A stretch of DNA of 14,662 nt from Clostridia bacterium (GCA_017560175.1 JAFYOK010000007.1:1-14662); one strand, 5' to 3'; positions 6,402 through 14,431 are shown, counted from the stretch's first letter. Program-made: numbers and translations. The notes: a model not told the origin generated them from the sequence alone.

Positions 6402-7385
6402 TTACTCGGCGATCAGAATGTCGGAAAGATCGACGGGCAGACCGTCGCCCCACTTACGCTCCAGATCGTAGGTCTCGCGGGACTCTTCCATAAAGACGTT
6501 GACGACGACCGATGTATAGTCCAGCAGGGTCCATGTGGAGGAAACGCCCTCGACATGGTGGGGGTAGATACCAAACTTTTCCTTCATCTGGAACTCGACC
6601 TCATCGGCCAGAGCGCGCAGATGTGTGGTGGATGTACCGGTCATGATGACCAGATAGTCAGCCAGAGTGGTCTGCTCTGTGACGTGCAGGGCACGCAGAT
6701 CCTTGGCCTTACGGCTGTCGGCGATCTTGACGATCTCCTTCATCAGCTGCTCAGGTGTCAGATCGACCGCCTGTGTTCTGTTGTTCTCGTTCATGTTATT
6801 CTCCTGTTCGTATAAGGCACGCTCGATGCACTCCAATGCCAGCAGGCTGGCCGGATGGGGTGTGCCGCCTTGTTCTTCAATATGTCGGAGAGTGCTGCCG
6901 ATGCTCATCTGCATGGCGCGATCCAGGTTTTCAAAAGCCAGTTTTCGAATGGCTTCAACACCCGGATATGCTCTCCCCTTCTCAATGGCGTCGGAAAGAT
7001 AGACGATCTTGTCGAGAAGGCTCATGTCCCCGTTTCCGAGGGTGTGGGATGCCACGGCCTGCACAACAGCAGGACGCATCTCAAATCGGTCGGCCGCCAG
7101 TGCGGCTGCCGTTTCGGCATGGATGAGGTTACGGAACTCCTCTTTGCCGTATTTATTTATTATGCCATACTTTTTGCATAATTGCAATTGGTCATCGTCA
7201 GAAAGGTTGCGTGTCATGTCATGAACCAGCGTGGCTTCCATGACCATCTGCCCATCTGCGCCCCAACGTTCGGCCAATGCAAGTCCCATCTCGCAGCAGC
7301 CAAGGGTATGGTTCCAGCGCTTGTCGCTGTACATGGGACGAACCGCTGCTTCCAGCTCTTCCCTGCTCCAGGTCTTTCCTTCCAT
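6402..7385 (-). CDS. YqeK (Ap4A hydrolase) - RsfS (ribosome silencing factor) fusion
   Basis: One uninterrupted 327-aa frame joins two proteins usually encoded by adjacent genes. Residues 1-197 are YqeK, an HD-domain enzyme that splits Ap4A symmetrically to ADP. The metal-binding set is visible as His26, His55-Asp56, His89, His114 and Asp132. Residues 198-327 are RsfS, which binds ribosomal protein L14 and blocks subunit joining under starvation. The segments ADYLVIMTG, WTLLDYTSVVVNVF and YDLERKWGD identify it. The usual VHVF histidine is Asn here. The fusion junction reads QENNMNEN, and an internal Shine-Dalgarno plus ATG at 6794 could also yield free RsfS of 130 aa. The ATG at 7385 lies 5 nt after the nadD stop with GGAG inside nadD. 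Order nadD-yqeK-rsfS matches Bacillus. A sequencing error that removed a stop codon is the main alternative. Confidence 0.88.
   Translation of the reverse strand: MEGKTWSREELEAAVRPMYSDKRWNHTLGCCEMGLALAERWGADGQMVMEATLVHDMTRNLSDDDQLQLCKKYGIINKYGKEEFRNLIHAETAAALAADRFEMRPAVVQAVASHTLGNGDMSLLDKIVYLSDAIEKGRAYPGVEAIRKLAFENLDRAMQMSIGSTLRHIEEQGGTPHPASLLALECIERALYEQENNMNENNRTQAVDLTPEQLMKEIVKIADSRKAKDLRALHVTEQTTLADYLVIMTGTSTTHLRALADEVEFQMKEKFGIYPHHVEGVSSTWTLLDYTSVVVNVFMEESRETYDLERKWGDGLPVDLSDILIAE
6792..6805 (-). promoter_or_regulatory. rsfS: Internal Shine-Dalgarno and ATG for free RsfS
   Basis: Inside the fused frame, AGGAG (6805-6801) lies 6 nt before an in-frame ATG (6794-6792). This is an optimal arrangement, as good as those of the separate genes nearby. 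Initiation here would give a 130-aa RsfS of normal length, ending at 6402. The site falls exactly at the domain boundary, so it probably marks the ancestral rsfS start. Confidence 0.6.
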
Positions 7386-7390
7386 CCGGC

Positions 7391-7990
7391 TTACTCCAGG
7401 CCGTAAAGACCCTGCTTGCGGATATAGCGGCGGATCTCCGAGGGCACAAGACGCTCGTTGCCGTTGCGAAACTCGGTAGAGCTGCCTTCAACGACATCGT
7501 TATAGATGATGTCGATTTCGGCCCCCAGCTTGCGGCGCAGTTCTTCTGCCTTCTGCTCGATGGCTGCATGGTCATCATCTCCGCGGGCTACTGCCGCCAG
7601 ACGGCAATGGGCAAGGATCTTTTCAGGGCAGTACCAGCGATCGAAGCTGTCGATCATATCGGTACCGATCATCAGCCACAGCGCAGCATCGGGATAGATC
7701 TCTTTGAGTGCAGCCACGGTATCCGCCGTATAGCTTGCACCCTCTCTGCGGATCTCGATGTCGCAGGCCTCCGCCATGGGTACCATGGAAGCGGCAATGC
7801 GTACCATGTCCAGGCGCTGTTCGGGACTGGCCGAACCTTCGGGCAGCTGCTTATGGGGCGGAATGTTGGTGGGGATCATCAGCAGCTTGCCCAGATCAAG
7901 GGCCGCCACCACCTGACGTGCGGCGGCGATATGGCCGATGTGGGGCGGATTGAAGGTGCCGCCGAAGATGCCGATGCGATTCTTACTCAT
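7391..7990 (-). CDS. nadD: Nicotinate-nucleotide adenylyltransferase
   Basis: This 199-aa enzyme joins nicotinate mononucleotide to the AMP part of ATP, making deamido-NAD in the cytosol. The nucleotidyltransferase signature GGTFNPPHIGH spans residues 10-20 with His17 and His20. The family SSTxxR element is present as SSTEFR, followed by VPSEIRRYI near the C-terminus. The length is typical. I chose ATG 7990 because the signature begins within ten residues. An in-frame upstream ATG at 8116 adds 42 residues that are a shadow of yhbY. The start lies 4 nt after the yhbY stop with only a weak AAGG upstream, which suggests translational coupling. The stop is 5 nt before yqeK. The NAD pathway partner genes nadE and pncB are not in the window. 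Confidence 0.96.
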   Translation of the reverse strand: MSKNRIGIFGGTFNPPHIGHIAAARQVVAALDLGKLLMIPTNIPPHKQLPEGSASPEQRLDMVRIAASMVPMAEACDIEIRREGASYTADTVAALKEIYPDAALWLMIGTDMIDSFDRWYCPEKILAHCRLAAVARGDDDHAAIEQKAEELRRKLGAEIDIIYNDVVEGSSTEFRNGNERLVPSEIRRYIRKQGLYGLE

Positions 7991-7994
7991 AATT

Positions 7995-8291
7995 TTAAGC
8001 CTTGGGCAGGATGATGATGGCCTTTTCGGAGTTGGGACGGTAGATGACGAACTTGGAGCCGATGCACTGGACAGGCTCAGCACCTGTAGCCTCGCAGACG
8101 ATCTCACTGGCCTCACGGGCGGTCAGCATAGCTGTCTCCAGAACCTTGATCTTGATGAGCTCGCGGTTCTCCAGAACGTCGTTCAGCTGGGCGATCATGT
8201 TTTCGTTGACGCCGTCCTTACCGATCTGGAAAATAGCGTCGATGTCGTTGGCCTTGCCGCGCAGGAAGGCTCTCTGCTTGCTTGTAATCAT
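7995..8291 (-). CDS. yhbY: YhbY family ribosome-assembly RNA-binding protein
   Basis: This 98-aa protein is a single CRM (CRS1-YhbY) RNA-binding domain, which in bacteria associates with pre-50S particles. The start MITSKQRAFLRGKAN and the IFQIGKDGVNENMIAQL segment are family landmarks. The GKDG loop corresponds to the GxxG RNA-contacting loop. The whole length is the domain, with no extension. GAGGAA stands 8 nt before the ATG. The gap to rdgB upstream is 37 bp, the largest between smc and rsfS, and the stop is 4 nt before nadD. The linkage yhbY-nadD-yqeK-rsfS is the same as in Bacillus subtilis (yqeI-yqeJ-yqeK-yqeL), which supports both the call and vertical inheritance. Confidence 0.93.
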   Translation of the reverse strand: MITSKQRAFLRGKANDIDAIFQIGKDGVNENMIAQLNDVLENRELIKIKVLETAMLTAREASEIVCEATGAEPVQCIGSKFVIYRPNSEKAIIILPKA

Positions 8292-8328
8292 AGTTTGTAT
8301 TCCTCAATTCTTTAATTTATCTATATGG

Positions 8329-8913
8329 TTAAATCTTGTTCTGCTTTTTCAGCTCTTCGCAGAAACGTGCCATGGCAGCCGCACGATGAGAGATCTCATT
8401 CTTGCGATCCTGGGGCATTTCGGCAAAGGTATATCCCTCTTCGGGAACATAGAAAACGGGGTCGTAGCCAAAGCCGCCTTCACCCTTGAGTTCTTCCAGA
8501 ATGACGCCGGGGCATTCACCGCGGACAACGATGGAGCTGCCGTCGGGAAAAGCACAGGCCACGCAGGAGACAAATCGAGCGGTACGATCTTCCATACCCT
8601 TCATGTTCTCCAGCAGGAAATAGACACGGTCGAGGTCGGTGCCCTCGCAGTAGCGAGCCGAAAAGACACCGGGGGCACCATTCAGTCCGTCGACGGCCAG
8701 ACCGGAGTCATCGGCAATACAGGGACGACCGCTGGCTTCCATAGCTGCCTTGGCCTTGATGAGCGCATTTTCTTCAAAGGTCATGCCGCTTTCTTCGGGG
8801 TCAGTATGGAAACCGGCCTCTGCCATGGAAATGACCGAGCAGCCCTCACGAGCCAGAATATCGCCCATTTCCTTCAGCTTCTTTTTATTGTTGCTTGCCA
8901 GTACGAACTCCAT
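8329..8913 (-). CDS. rdgB: XTP/dITP diphosphatase (non-canonical purine NTP pyrophosphatase)
   Basis: This 194-aa Ham1/RdgB-family enzyme hydrolyses dITP, ITP and XTP to monophosphates, keeping deaminated purines out of DNA and RNA. The N-terminal LASNNKKKLKE supplies substrate contacts. TFEENALIKA and the catalytic ADDSGL (Asp68-Asp69) follow, then GFGYDPVF and the C-terminal SHRAAAM. All family motifs are present and the length is normal. I chose ATG 8913 because the protein begins directly with the family strand EFVLASNN. The in-frame ATG at 9114 adds 67 residues that are a shadow of rph. The ATG lies 4 nt after the rph stop, and its AAGGAG Shine-Dalgarno forms the last codons of rph, so the pair is tightly coupled as in many Firmicutes. 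Confidence 0.95.
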   Translation of the reverse strand: MEFVLASNNKKKLKEMGDILAREGCSVISMAEAGFHTDPEESGMTFEENALIKAKAAMEASGRPCIADDSGLAVDGLNGAPGVFSARYCEGTDLDRVYFLLENMKGMEDRTARFVSCVACAFPDGSSIVVRGECPGVILEELKGEGGFGYDPVFYVPEEGYTFAEMPQDRKNEISHRAAAMARFCEELKKQNKI

Positions 8914-8917
8914 GTCC

Positions 8918-9643
8918 TTACTCCTTGATGTTGCCGATGGCTGCCTTCTGCAGTTCGACCAGCTGATCGATGGAAGTCTTGGCCAGCGCATACATCTCAT
9001 CCAGCTCGGCCTTGGAGAAGGGACGTTCCTCACCTGTGCCCTGCAGCTCGATGATGTTGCCCTGATCGTCCATGATGAAGTTGAAGTCGACCTCTCCGCC
9101 GCTGTCTTCGACATAGCAGAGGTCGGTCATGGGCTGATCGTTAACGACGCCCACCGAAACGGCTGCGACATGAGAACGCAGGGGCAGCTGCTTGTAAACA
9201 CCTTCCTGCTGCAGCTTGCGCATAGCCAGAACCAGAGCACAGAAACCGCCGGTGATGGAAGCGCAGCGTGTACCGCCATCGGCCTGGATGACATCACAGT
9301 CGATGGTGATGCAGCGTTCACCCATCTGGTCCAGCTTGGCGACCGAACGGAGCGCACGGCCGATCAGACGCTGGATCTCGGCGCTGCGGCCGTTGAGCTT
9401 GAGCTTCTGGATATCTCTGGGGGTACGGGTCTGGGTGGCACGGGGCAGCATGGAGTATTCTGCGGTGATCCAGCCCTTGCCGGTGTCCTTCAGGAAAGGA
9501 GGCACACGGTCTTCAATGGTTGCATTGCAGATGACCTTGGTGTTGCCCCACTCGATGAGGACAGAGCCTTCGGGGTACTTGATATAATCGGTGGTGATCT
9601 TTACGGGACGAAGCTGATCGTTTTGTCTGCCGTCGTATCTCAT
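8918..9643 (-). CDS. rph: Ribonuclease PH
   Basis: This 241-aa phosphorolytic 3'-to-5' exoribonuclease trims tRNA precursors and other RNA ends in the cytosol as a hexameric ring. Family residues align by number: Arg86 in NGRSAEIQR and the GTR at 124-126 bind phosphate. Asp174 and Asp180 in NDQPMTDLCYVED match the catalytic acidic pair. The N-terminus MRYDGRQNDQLRPVKI is typical and the length is complete, unlike the truncated rph of some E. coli K-12 strains. GAGGGGAGA precedes the ATG. The gene begins 18 bp after ftsY and ends 4 bp before rdgB. The rph-rdgB pairing is common across Firmicutes. Confidence 0.97.
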   Translation of the reverse strand: MRYDGRQNDQLRPVKITTDYIKYPEGSVLIEWGNTKVICNATIEDRVPPFLKDTGKGWITAEYSMLPRATQTRTPRDIQKLKLNGRSAEIQRLIGRALRSVAKLDQMGERCITIDCDVIQADGGTRCASITGGFCALVLAMRKLQQEGVYKQLPLRSHVAAVSVGVVNDQPMTDLCYVEDSGGEVDFNFIMDDQGNIIELQGTGEERPFSKAELDEMYALAKTSIDQLVELQKAAIGNIKE

Positions 9644-9661
9644 GCGTTTATCTCCCCTCTT

Positions 9662-10570
9662 TTATTCAAAAAATGCCTTAACAAAGGTATCTGCTTCAAA
9701 CTCCAGCAGGTCGTCGGCCTTTTCGCCAACGCCGATGAACTTGACGGGAACACCCAGTCGGCTGGAGATGTTGATGACGATGCCGCCCTTGGCAGTACCA
9801 TCCAGCTTGGTCAGAATAATGCCGGAAAGCTCGCAGGCCTCATTGAAACTCTCGGCCTGGTTGACACCGTTCTGACCGGTGGTTGCGTCGATGACCAGCA
9901 GAGTCTCGCGGGATGCGCCGGGCAGCTCACGATCGATAACACGGTTCATCTTGGCCAGCTCGTTCATCAGATTCTTCTTGTTGTGCAGACGGCCTGCAGT
10001 ATCGCAGATGACAACGTCGCAGCCTCTGGCCTTGGCAGCCGAGATGGCATCGAAGATGACAGCCGAAGGATCGGCACCCTCTGCATGACGGACAATGTCA
10101 GCACCGCAGCGATCAGCCCAGATGGTCAGCTGGTCGGCAGCGGCTGCACGGAATGTATCGGCAGCGGCGAAGAGGACACGCTTGCCCTCGCCGGTCAGCT
10201 TCTGACCCAGCTTACCGATGCTGGTGGTCTTGCCGACGCCGTTAACGCCGACGACCAGAATAACAGAAGGCTTGGTCTCCAGGCAGAGTCCCTCGTTCTT
10301 CTTCATCTTTTCGGCCAGAATGTCGCACAGTTCTGCCTTGATGGCGGCCTGGTCTTCGCCGATGTCCTTGATCTTGGCACGCTTACGCAGTTCGTCAACG
10401 GTCTGCATGGCCAGTTCGGCACCCAGGTCGGCCAGGATCAGGCTGTCTTCCAGTTCGGAAAGCATCTCCTCGTCGACCTTGCGGAAGGTGGCCAGAACCG
10501 CATTGACATTGCTGGCAGCCGCTTCTTTGGTCTTGCGCAGACCTTCTTTGATTTTGTCAAAAAAGCCCAT
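9662..10570 (-). CDS. ftsY: Signal recognition particle receptor FtsY
   Basis: This 302-aa SRP-type GTPase receives ribosome-SRP complexes at the inner face of the membrane and passes them to SecYEG. It consists of an NG domain with almost no acidic A domain, the usual Gram-positive form. A short amphipathic start (MGFFDKIKEGLRKTKE) probably binds membrane lipid. The N helical bundle spans about 20-95. The P-loop GVNGVGKTT begins at Gly108, followed by DTAGR near 190, TKLDGTAKGG near 258, and the closing GVGEKADDLLEFE. AAAGGAAT lies about 10 nt before the ATG. The gene starts 19 bp after smc, a conserved neighbour pair in Firmicutes. The usual further partners ylxM and ffh are not downstream here. 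Confidence 0.97.
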   Translation of the reverse strand: MGFFDKIKEGLRKTKEAAASNVNAVLATFRKVDEEMLSELEDSLILADLGAELAMQTVDELRKRAKIKDIGEDQAAIKAELCDILAEKMKKNEGLCLETKPSVILVVGVNGVGKTTSIGKLGQKLTGEGKRVLFAAADTFRAAAADQLTIWADRCGADIVRHAEGADPSAVIFDAISAAKARGCDVVICDTAGRLHNKKNLMNELAKMNRVIDRELPGASRETLLVIDATTGQNGVNQAESFNEACELSGIILTKLDGTAKGGIVINISSRLGVPVKFIGVGEKADDLLEFEADTFVKAFFE

Positions 10571-10589
10571 GATGGTTTATTCCTTTCAA

Positions 10590-13500
10590 TCAACGGATTT
10601 GTATATTCAGCTTATGCTCGACCTCACTGAGATCCAGCTTGAGCAGTTTGGTTACGCCATGCTCCTGCATGGTGGCGCCATAGAGGATGTCGCATCCCTC
10701 CATGGTGCCGCGGCGATGGGTGATAACGATAAACTGGGTATCCTTACACAGCTTTCGCATGTATTCGGTAAAGCGAACGACATTGACATCGTCTAGCGCC
10801 GCATCGATCTCATCAAGAACGCAGAATGGGGTCGGGCTGACCTTGATGATGGCAAAGTACAGAGCGATGGCCACAAAGGCCTTTTCGCCGCCCGACAGCA
10901 GTGAGATGGCACGGCTGCCTTTCCCGGGCAGTTCCACCTCGATCTCAATGCCGCATTCCAGCAGATCCTTCTCATTTTCCAGTTTGAGATAGGCATGACC
11001 GCCGCCGAAGATCTCTTCAAATGTCCGGGCAAACGATTCACTGATCTGCCGGAACTTTTCCGCAAAGCTGTCTTCCATGGTATGGGTCAGACGGCCGATG
11101 ACATCCAGCAGATCACGTTTGGCCTGCTCCAGATCATCTCTTTGGGTACACATGAAGGTATAACGGTCAAAGACCTCTTCATATTCGGCAATGGCATCAA
11201 GATTGACGCTGCCCAGCCCCTTGATGGCGGCACGCAGTTCTGCGATGCGCTTCTCTGCCCGTCTGGGATCGATGGCTTTCTTATAGGTCTCTCTGGCCGT
11301 GCCGGGGGTCAGCTCGTAGCTGTCCCACAGCTGATCGATGACCTTTTTCTCTTCGCGCTGCAGTTCATTTCGTCTGTGTTCCAACGATGCACGGAGGCGC
11401 TCCTGATTCAGGATATCGTTGTTGCGGCTTTGAATATCTTTCTCGGCTTTGGTCTTTTTGCCTTCCAGCTGCAGACGGTCTTCGGTCAGCTTTGCAATGA
11501 CCTGTTCGGCATTGGCCCGCTGTACAGCTGCCTGAGAAACAGCACCCGAATGATCGTCGATCCGGCAGCGAAGTTCTTCGATCTCGGCCATCGTACGGTC
11601 GATGGCCGCCTGCTTATCGCGGCTTTCATCTCCGGCCGCTTCCAAAAGACCCTCCAGCATGGATGCCGCCTGTTCGAGGCTTCGCATCTCGACCTGCAGG
11701 CTGCCGATCTCCATCCGCAGATCGCTGCGGCGGCGTTCCAGTTCCGTCGCCTTATGGCGGTCACTTTCGGCACCCGTGGTCATCTGATTCAGTTCGATGC
11801 GCAGGCCTTCCCGCTTGGCGGTCAGCAGCGCCGCTTCGGCTTCCAGTCGGCGTACACGCTCTGCCAGTTCTTCCCGACGGCTGCCCAATCCGGCCTTTTC
11901 TCCTTCCAGGCGGTCGATTTCGCCTTTAACGGCTTCGAACATCGCCTCCAGGCGGCTGACTTCTGCCCGACAGGCCGCAGCCCCATCTTCGGCAGCTTTC
12001 AGTTCTTCTCTTGCTGCACCCATCTGATAGGTCAGCGCTCTCAATTCCCGCTGTACCTTATCCAGATCGATACGCGCCAGTTCTTCCTTCTCTTCCAGTT
12101 CCCGGAGCTGCTGCTCCAGTCGAGCTATCTCATTGGCGCGGGAGAGAACACCTGTGTTCTTGCCTGTACTGCCGCCTGTCATAGCACCTCCGGCCTGAAT
12201 GAGCTGTCCGTCCAACGTGACGATACGGAAGGCATATTTGTATTTCTTGCCCATGGCAATGGCACTGTCGATATGATCGACCACTGCCGTCGTGCCCAGC
12301 AGGCTGGACAGGATATCCCGATACTGCATCTCGCAGGAGACCAGATCGCTGCCATAACCCAAAAATCCTTTTTCCTCTTCCAGCGCCTTTCGGCTGCTCC
12401 ATCGAGGTTTGATGGCCGTAATGGGCAGGAAAGTAGCACGTCCCAGCTTGCCTGCCTTGAGGTATCCGATGGCTGCCTTGGCAGCTGCCTCATCATCGGT
12501 GATGATATTCTGCATGGCCGAACCCAACGCTGTTTCGATGGCAACAGCATATTGGTCGGAAGTGTGGATCAGGGCAGACAACGGGCCGTGGATGCCGTTC
12601 AGGCTTTTGTCTGCCTGCAGGATCTTCTTGACAGCAAAAGAGAATCCCTCATACTCCCGTTCCATGTTCTGCAGCATCTGCAGGCGATCCTGCAAAGCAT
12701 TGCGCTCACGAAGGATCTGATCAAACGCAGCCTGTGCTTTCTCGACTTTGCCGCGACGGACACCTTCCATCATTTCAAAGCCGCGCAGACCGTTGGCCCT
12801 CTCCTGCCGCATTTCTTCGGCTTGCGCCTTAGCCTGCTCGCCTTCCATCAGAGCATCTCTCCGGCGAACCAGACGATCCCGGGCATCCTTGAGCTGCCAA
12901 TAGAGATTCTCGCCACGGCTCTCCAGTTCCTGCGCTGCGGCATTGGCCGACATGATCTCGGCCAGTTTGCCATGCTCCTGCTCGGTGGTTTCCGAAAGTC
13001 GGGCACGCAAACCGCCGATCCGCATCTCTCTGTCCCGGTTCTGTCCGGCTGCAATGCCGATCTCTTCCAGCAGGTCTTCCAGTGCCTTTTCCTTTTCTGC
13101 CAGCTTTACAGCCGCCTCTTCCATTTCCTGCTTCTGCGCATCCAGGCGATTCTGCAGATCTTCCCTGTGGGCAGTTCTGGCTTCAGCTTCGGCACGGTGC
13201 CGCATCAGATTTTCTTCGGCATTGTGCAGGTTGGCACGGGCTACTGCTCTTTCGGCTTCGGCTGATGCGGCATCACTGCGGATGGCCTCCAGATCGGCGC
13301 GCGCACCTTCCAGTGCAACATCCTTTTCACGAATCTGCCCGGCAATCTGATCGCGCTTTTCGTAAAGCGCTTCCAGATCGCTCTTCCTGGCCAACAGCAT
13401 ACGCTCGGCATTGTCATGGTCGATCGATGCTGTACGGATCAGCCCTTCCAGACTGTCCAGACGCTCAACTGCCGCACCGACCTCCACTTCACGCAGCTGA

Positions 13501-14159
13501 TCGCGATAGAGGAGGAACTGCCGTGCCTTTTCAGCCTGCTTCTGCAGCGGCTCTACGCGGCCTTCCAGTTCGGTGATGATATCGCGGACACGAACGAGAT
13601 TTTCCTCAGCACGGTCGAGCTTGCGTGTACTCTCCTCGCGGCGCAGGCGAACCTTGCTGATACCTGCCGCTTCTTCAAAGATCTCTCGGCGCTCTGCACT
13701 CTTGACCGACAGGATCTCATCAATACGTCCCTGTCCGATCATGGAATAGCCATCGACACCAAGACCGGTATCCATAAAGAGCTCACGGACATCTTTCAGG
13801 CGTACCGCCTTGCGGTTGATGTAAAACTCACTTTCGCCCGAACGGTAGTAACGTCGGGTCACCGTCACCTCGCTGTACTCCAGCGGAATGGCGCCATCGC
13901 CATTATCGATCGTGATATCGACCTGACAGAAGCCCATGGGGCTGCGTCGGCGTGTACCGCCGAAAATGACATCTTCCATCTTGCCGCCGCGCAGGGTGCG
14001 GGCCGACTGCTCGCCCAATACCCAGCGGATGGCATCGGCAATGTTGGACTTACCGCTGCCGTTGGGACCGACCACCGCCGTCAGACCTTCGCTGAAGGTC
14101 AGCAATGTCTGATCGGGAAAGGACTTGAAACCCCGGATCTCGATGGATTTCAGATACAT
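10590..14159 (-). CDS. smc: Chromosome segregation ATPase SMC
   Basis: This 1189-aa protein is the condensin-type SMC that, with ScpA and ScpB, extrudes DNA loops from the origin region. The N-terminal ATPase half has Walker A GPNGSGKS at 31-38. Long heptad-rich coiled coils rich in Glu, Arg, Ala and Leu follow, from about 165 to 500 and 670 to 1000. The hinge occupies roughly 515-665 and ends in GGAMTGGS. The C-terminal half has the ABC signature LSGGEK near 1087 and Walker B FCVLDEIDAALDD near 1115. Full family length shows that it is intact. GGAGGT lies 6 nt before the ATG. It is the first gene of the cluster, directly after a consensus promoter. The rnc gene (RNase III), often just upstream of smc in Firmicutes, is absent here. 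Confidence 0.98.
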   Translation of the reverse strand: MYLKSIEIRGFKSFPDQTLLTFSEGLTAVVGPNGSGKSNIADAIRWVLGEQSARTLRGGKMEDVIFGGTRRRSPMGFCQVDITIDNGDGAIPLEYSEVTVTRRYYRSGESEFYINRKAVRLKDVRELFMDTGLGVDGYSMIGQGRIDEILSVKSAERREIFEEAAGISKVRLRREESTRKLDRAEENLVRVRDIITELEGRVEPLQKQAEKARQFLLYRDQLREVEVGAAVERLDSLEGLIRTASIDHDNAERMLLARKSDLEALYEKRDQIAGQIREKDVALEGARADLEAIRSDAASAEAERAVARANLHNAEENLMRHRAEAEARTAHREDLQNRLDAQKQEMEEAAVKLAEKEKALEDLLEEIGIAAGQNRDREMRIGGLRARLSETTEQEHGKLAEIMSANAAAQELESRGENLYWQLKDARDRLVRRRDALMEGEQAKAQAEEMRQERANGLRGFEMMEGVRRGKVEKAQAAFDQILRERNALQDRLQMLQNMEREYEGFSFAVKKILQADKSLNGIHGPLSALIHTSDQYAVAIETALGSAMQNIITDDEAAAKAAIGYLKAGKLGRATFLPITAIKPRWSSRKALEEEKGFLGYGSDLVSCEMQYRDILSSLLGTTAVVDHIDSAIAMGKKYKYAFRIVTLDGQLIQAGGAMTGGSTGKNTGVLSRANEIARLEQQLRELEEKEELARIDLDKVQRELRALTYQMGAAREELKAAEDGAAACRAEVSRLEAMFEAVKGEIDRLEGEKAGLGSRREELAERVRRLEAEAALLTAKREGLRIELNQMTTGAESDRHKATELERRRSDLRMEIGSLQVEMRSLEQAASMLEGLLEAAGDESRDKQAAIDRTMAEIEELRCRIDDHSGAVSQAAVQRANAEQVIAKLTEDRLQLEGKKTKAEKDIQSRNNDILNQERLRASLEHRRNELQREEKKVIDQLWDSYELTPGTARETYKKAIDPRRAEKRIAELRAAIKGLGSVNLDAIAEYEEVFDRYTFMCTQRDDLEQAKRDLLDVIGRLTHTMEDSFAEKFRQISESFARTFEEIFGGGHAYLKLENEKDLLECGIEIEVELPGKGSRAISLLSGGEKAFVAIALYFAIIKVSPTPFCVLDEIDAALDDVNVVRFTEYMRKLCKDTQFIVITHRRGTMEGCDILYGATMQEHGVTKLLKLDLSEVEHKLNIQIR

Positions 14160-14182
14160 TGCCGCACCTCCGTTCCTCTATC

Positions 14183-14205
14183 AAACACACCTTATAAATG
14201 TGTTT
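14183..14205 (-). other. Inverted repeat in the smc leader
   Basis: Arms AAACACA (14183-14189) and TGTGTTT (14199-14205) are perfect 7-bp complements with a 9-bp AT-rich spacer. The element lies between the predicted smc transcript start (about 14216) and the Shine-Dalgarno. It could be an RNA hairpin or a protein-binding dyad. No function is shown by the sequence. Confidence 0.35.
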
Positions 14206-14222
14206 ACATAAAAATTCAGTTT

Positions 14223-14251
14223 ATTATACCAATTTCAGCGGATTTTTTCAA
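14223..14251 (-). promoter_or_regulatory. Sigma-A promoter of the smc-ftsY cluster
   Basis: On the minus strand TTGAAA (14251-14246) and a perfect TATAAT (14228-14223) are separated by exactly 17 bp. The predicted start near 14216 gives a leader of about 57 nt before smc. It is the main promoter I can find for the eight genes from smc to leuS. Confidence 0.85.
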
Positions 14252-14311
14252 GAGCATAAGACCATTCGTGCTCTGCTTTTCCACCTGTTTTCCTCATCAG
14301 AAACAACATTG

Positions 14312-14333
14312 AATAATTTTTTAACAAATTATT
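14312..14333. promoter_or_regulatory. AT-only inverted repeat, candidate operator
   Basis: Arms AATAATTT (14312-14319) and AAATTATT (14326-14333) are perfect complements around a 6-bp spacer. The dyad lies 10 bp upstream of the proposed permease -35 box and about 60 bp upstream of the smc -35 box. That position would suit a regulator of the permease. Because the region is very AT-rich, chance is a real alternative. Confidence 0.3.
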
Positions 14334-14343
14334 TGCTTTTACA

Positions 14344-14372
14344 TTGCTTAGTTGACATGTTTGTGTTATAAA
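14344..14372 (+). promoter_or_regulatory. Probable promoter of the amino-acid permease gene
   Basis: TTGCTT (14344-14349) and TATAAA (14367-14372) are separated by 17 bp and lie about 60 bp before the permease start. A perfect TTGACA at 14352-14357 falls inside the spacer, but no -10-like hexamer lies 15-19 bp beyond it, so I prefer the first pairing. A small dyad GTCAT/ATGAC (14384-14396) follows in the leader. Confidence 0.5.
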
Positions 14373-14431
14373 TAAGGTGGTATGTCATCAAATGACGATA
14401 TCCAATAAAAATTGAATAAGGAGTATTTCTT

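Noticed and set aside
7991..8116. An upstream extension of nadD to an in-frame ATG at 8116
   Set aside because: The extension overlaps yhbY in another frame and is low-complexity Ser/Pro-rich sequence. The nucleotidyltransferase motif places the start at 7990.
8914..9114. An upstream extension of rdgB to ATG 9114
   Set aside because: The extra 67 residues are an out-of-frame reading of rph. The AAGGAG before ATG 8913 fixes the start.
8750..10630. A 626-codon plus-strand frame across rdgB, rph and ftsY
   Set aside because: It crosses three well-supported genes and their gaps in antisense, with no domain likeness.
10995..13265. A 756-codon plus-strand frame antisense to smc
   Set aside because: The repetitive coiled-coil coding sequence yields long antisense frames. 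SMC is unambiguous on the other strand.
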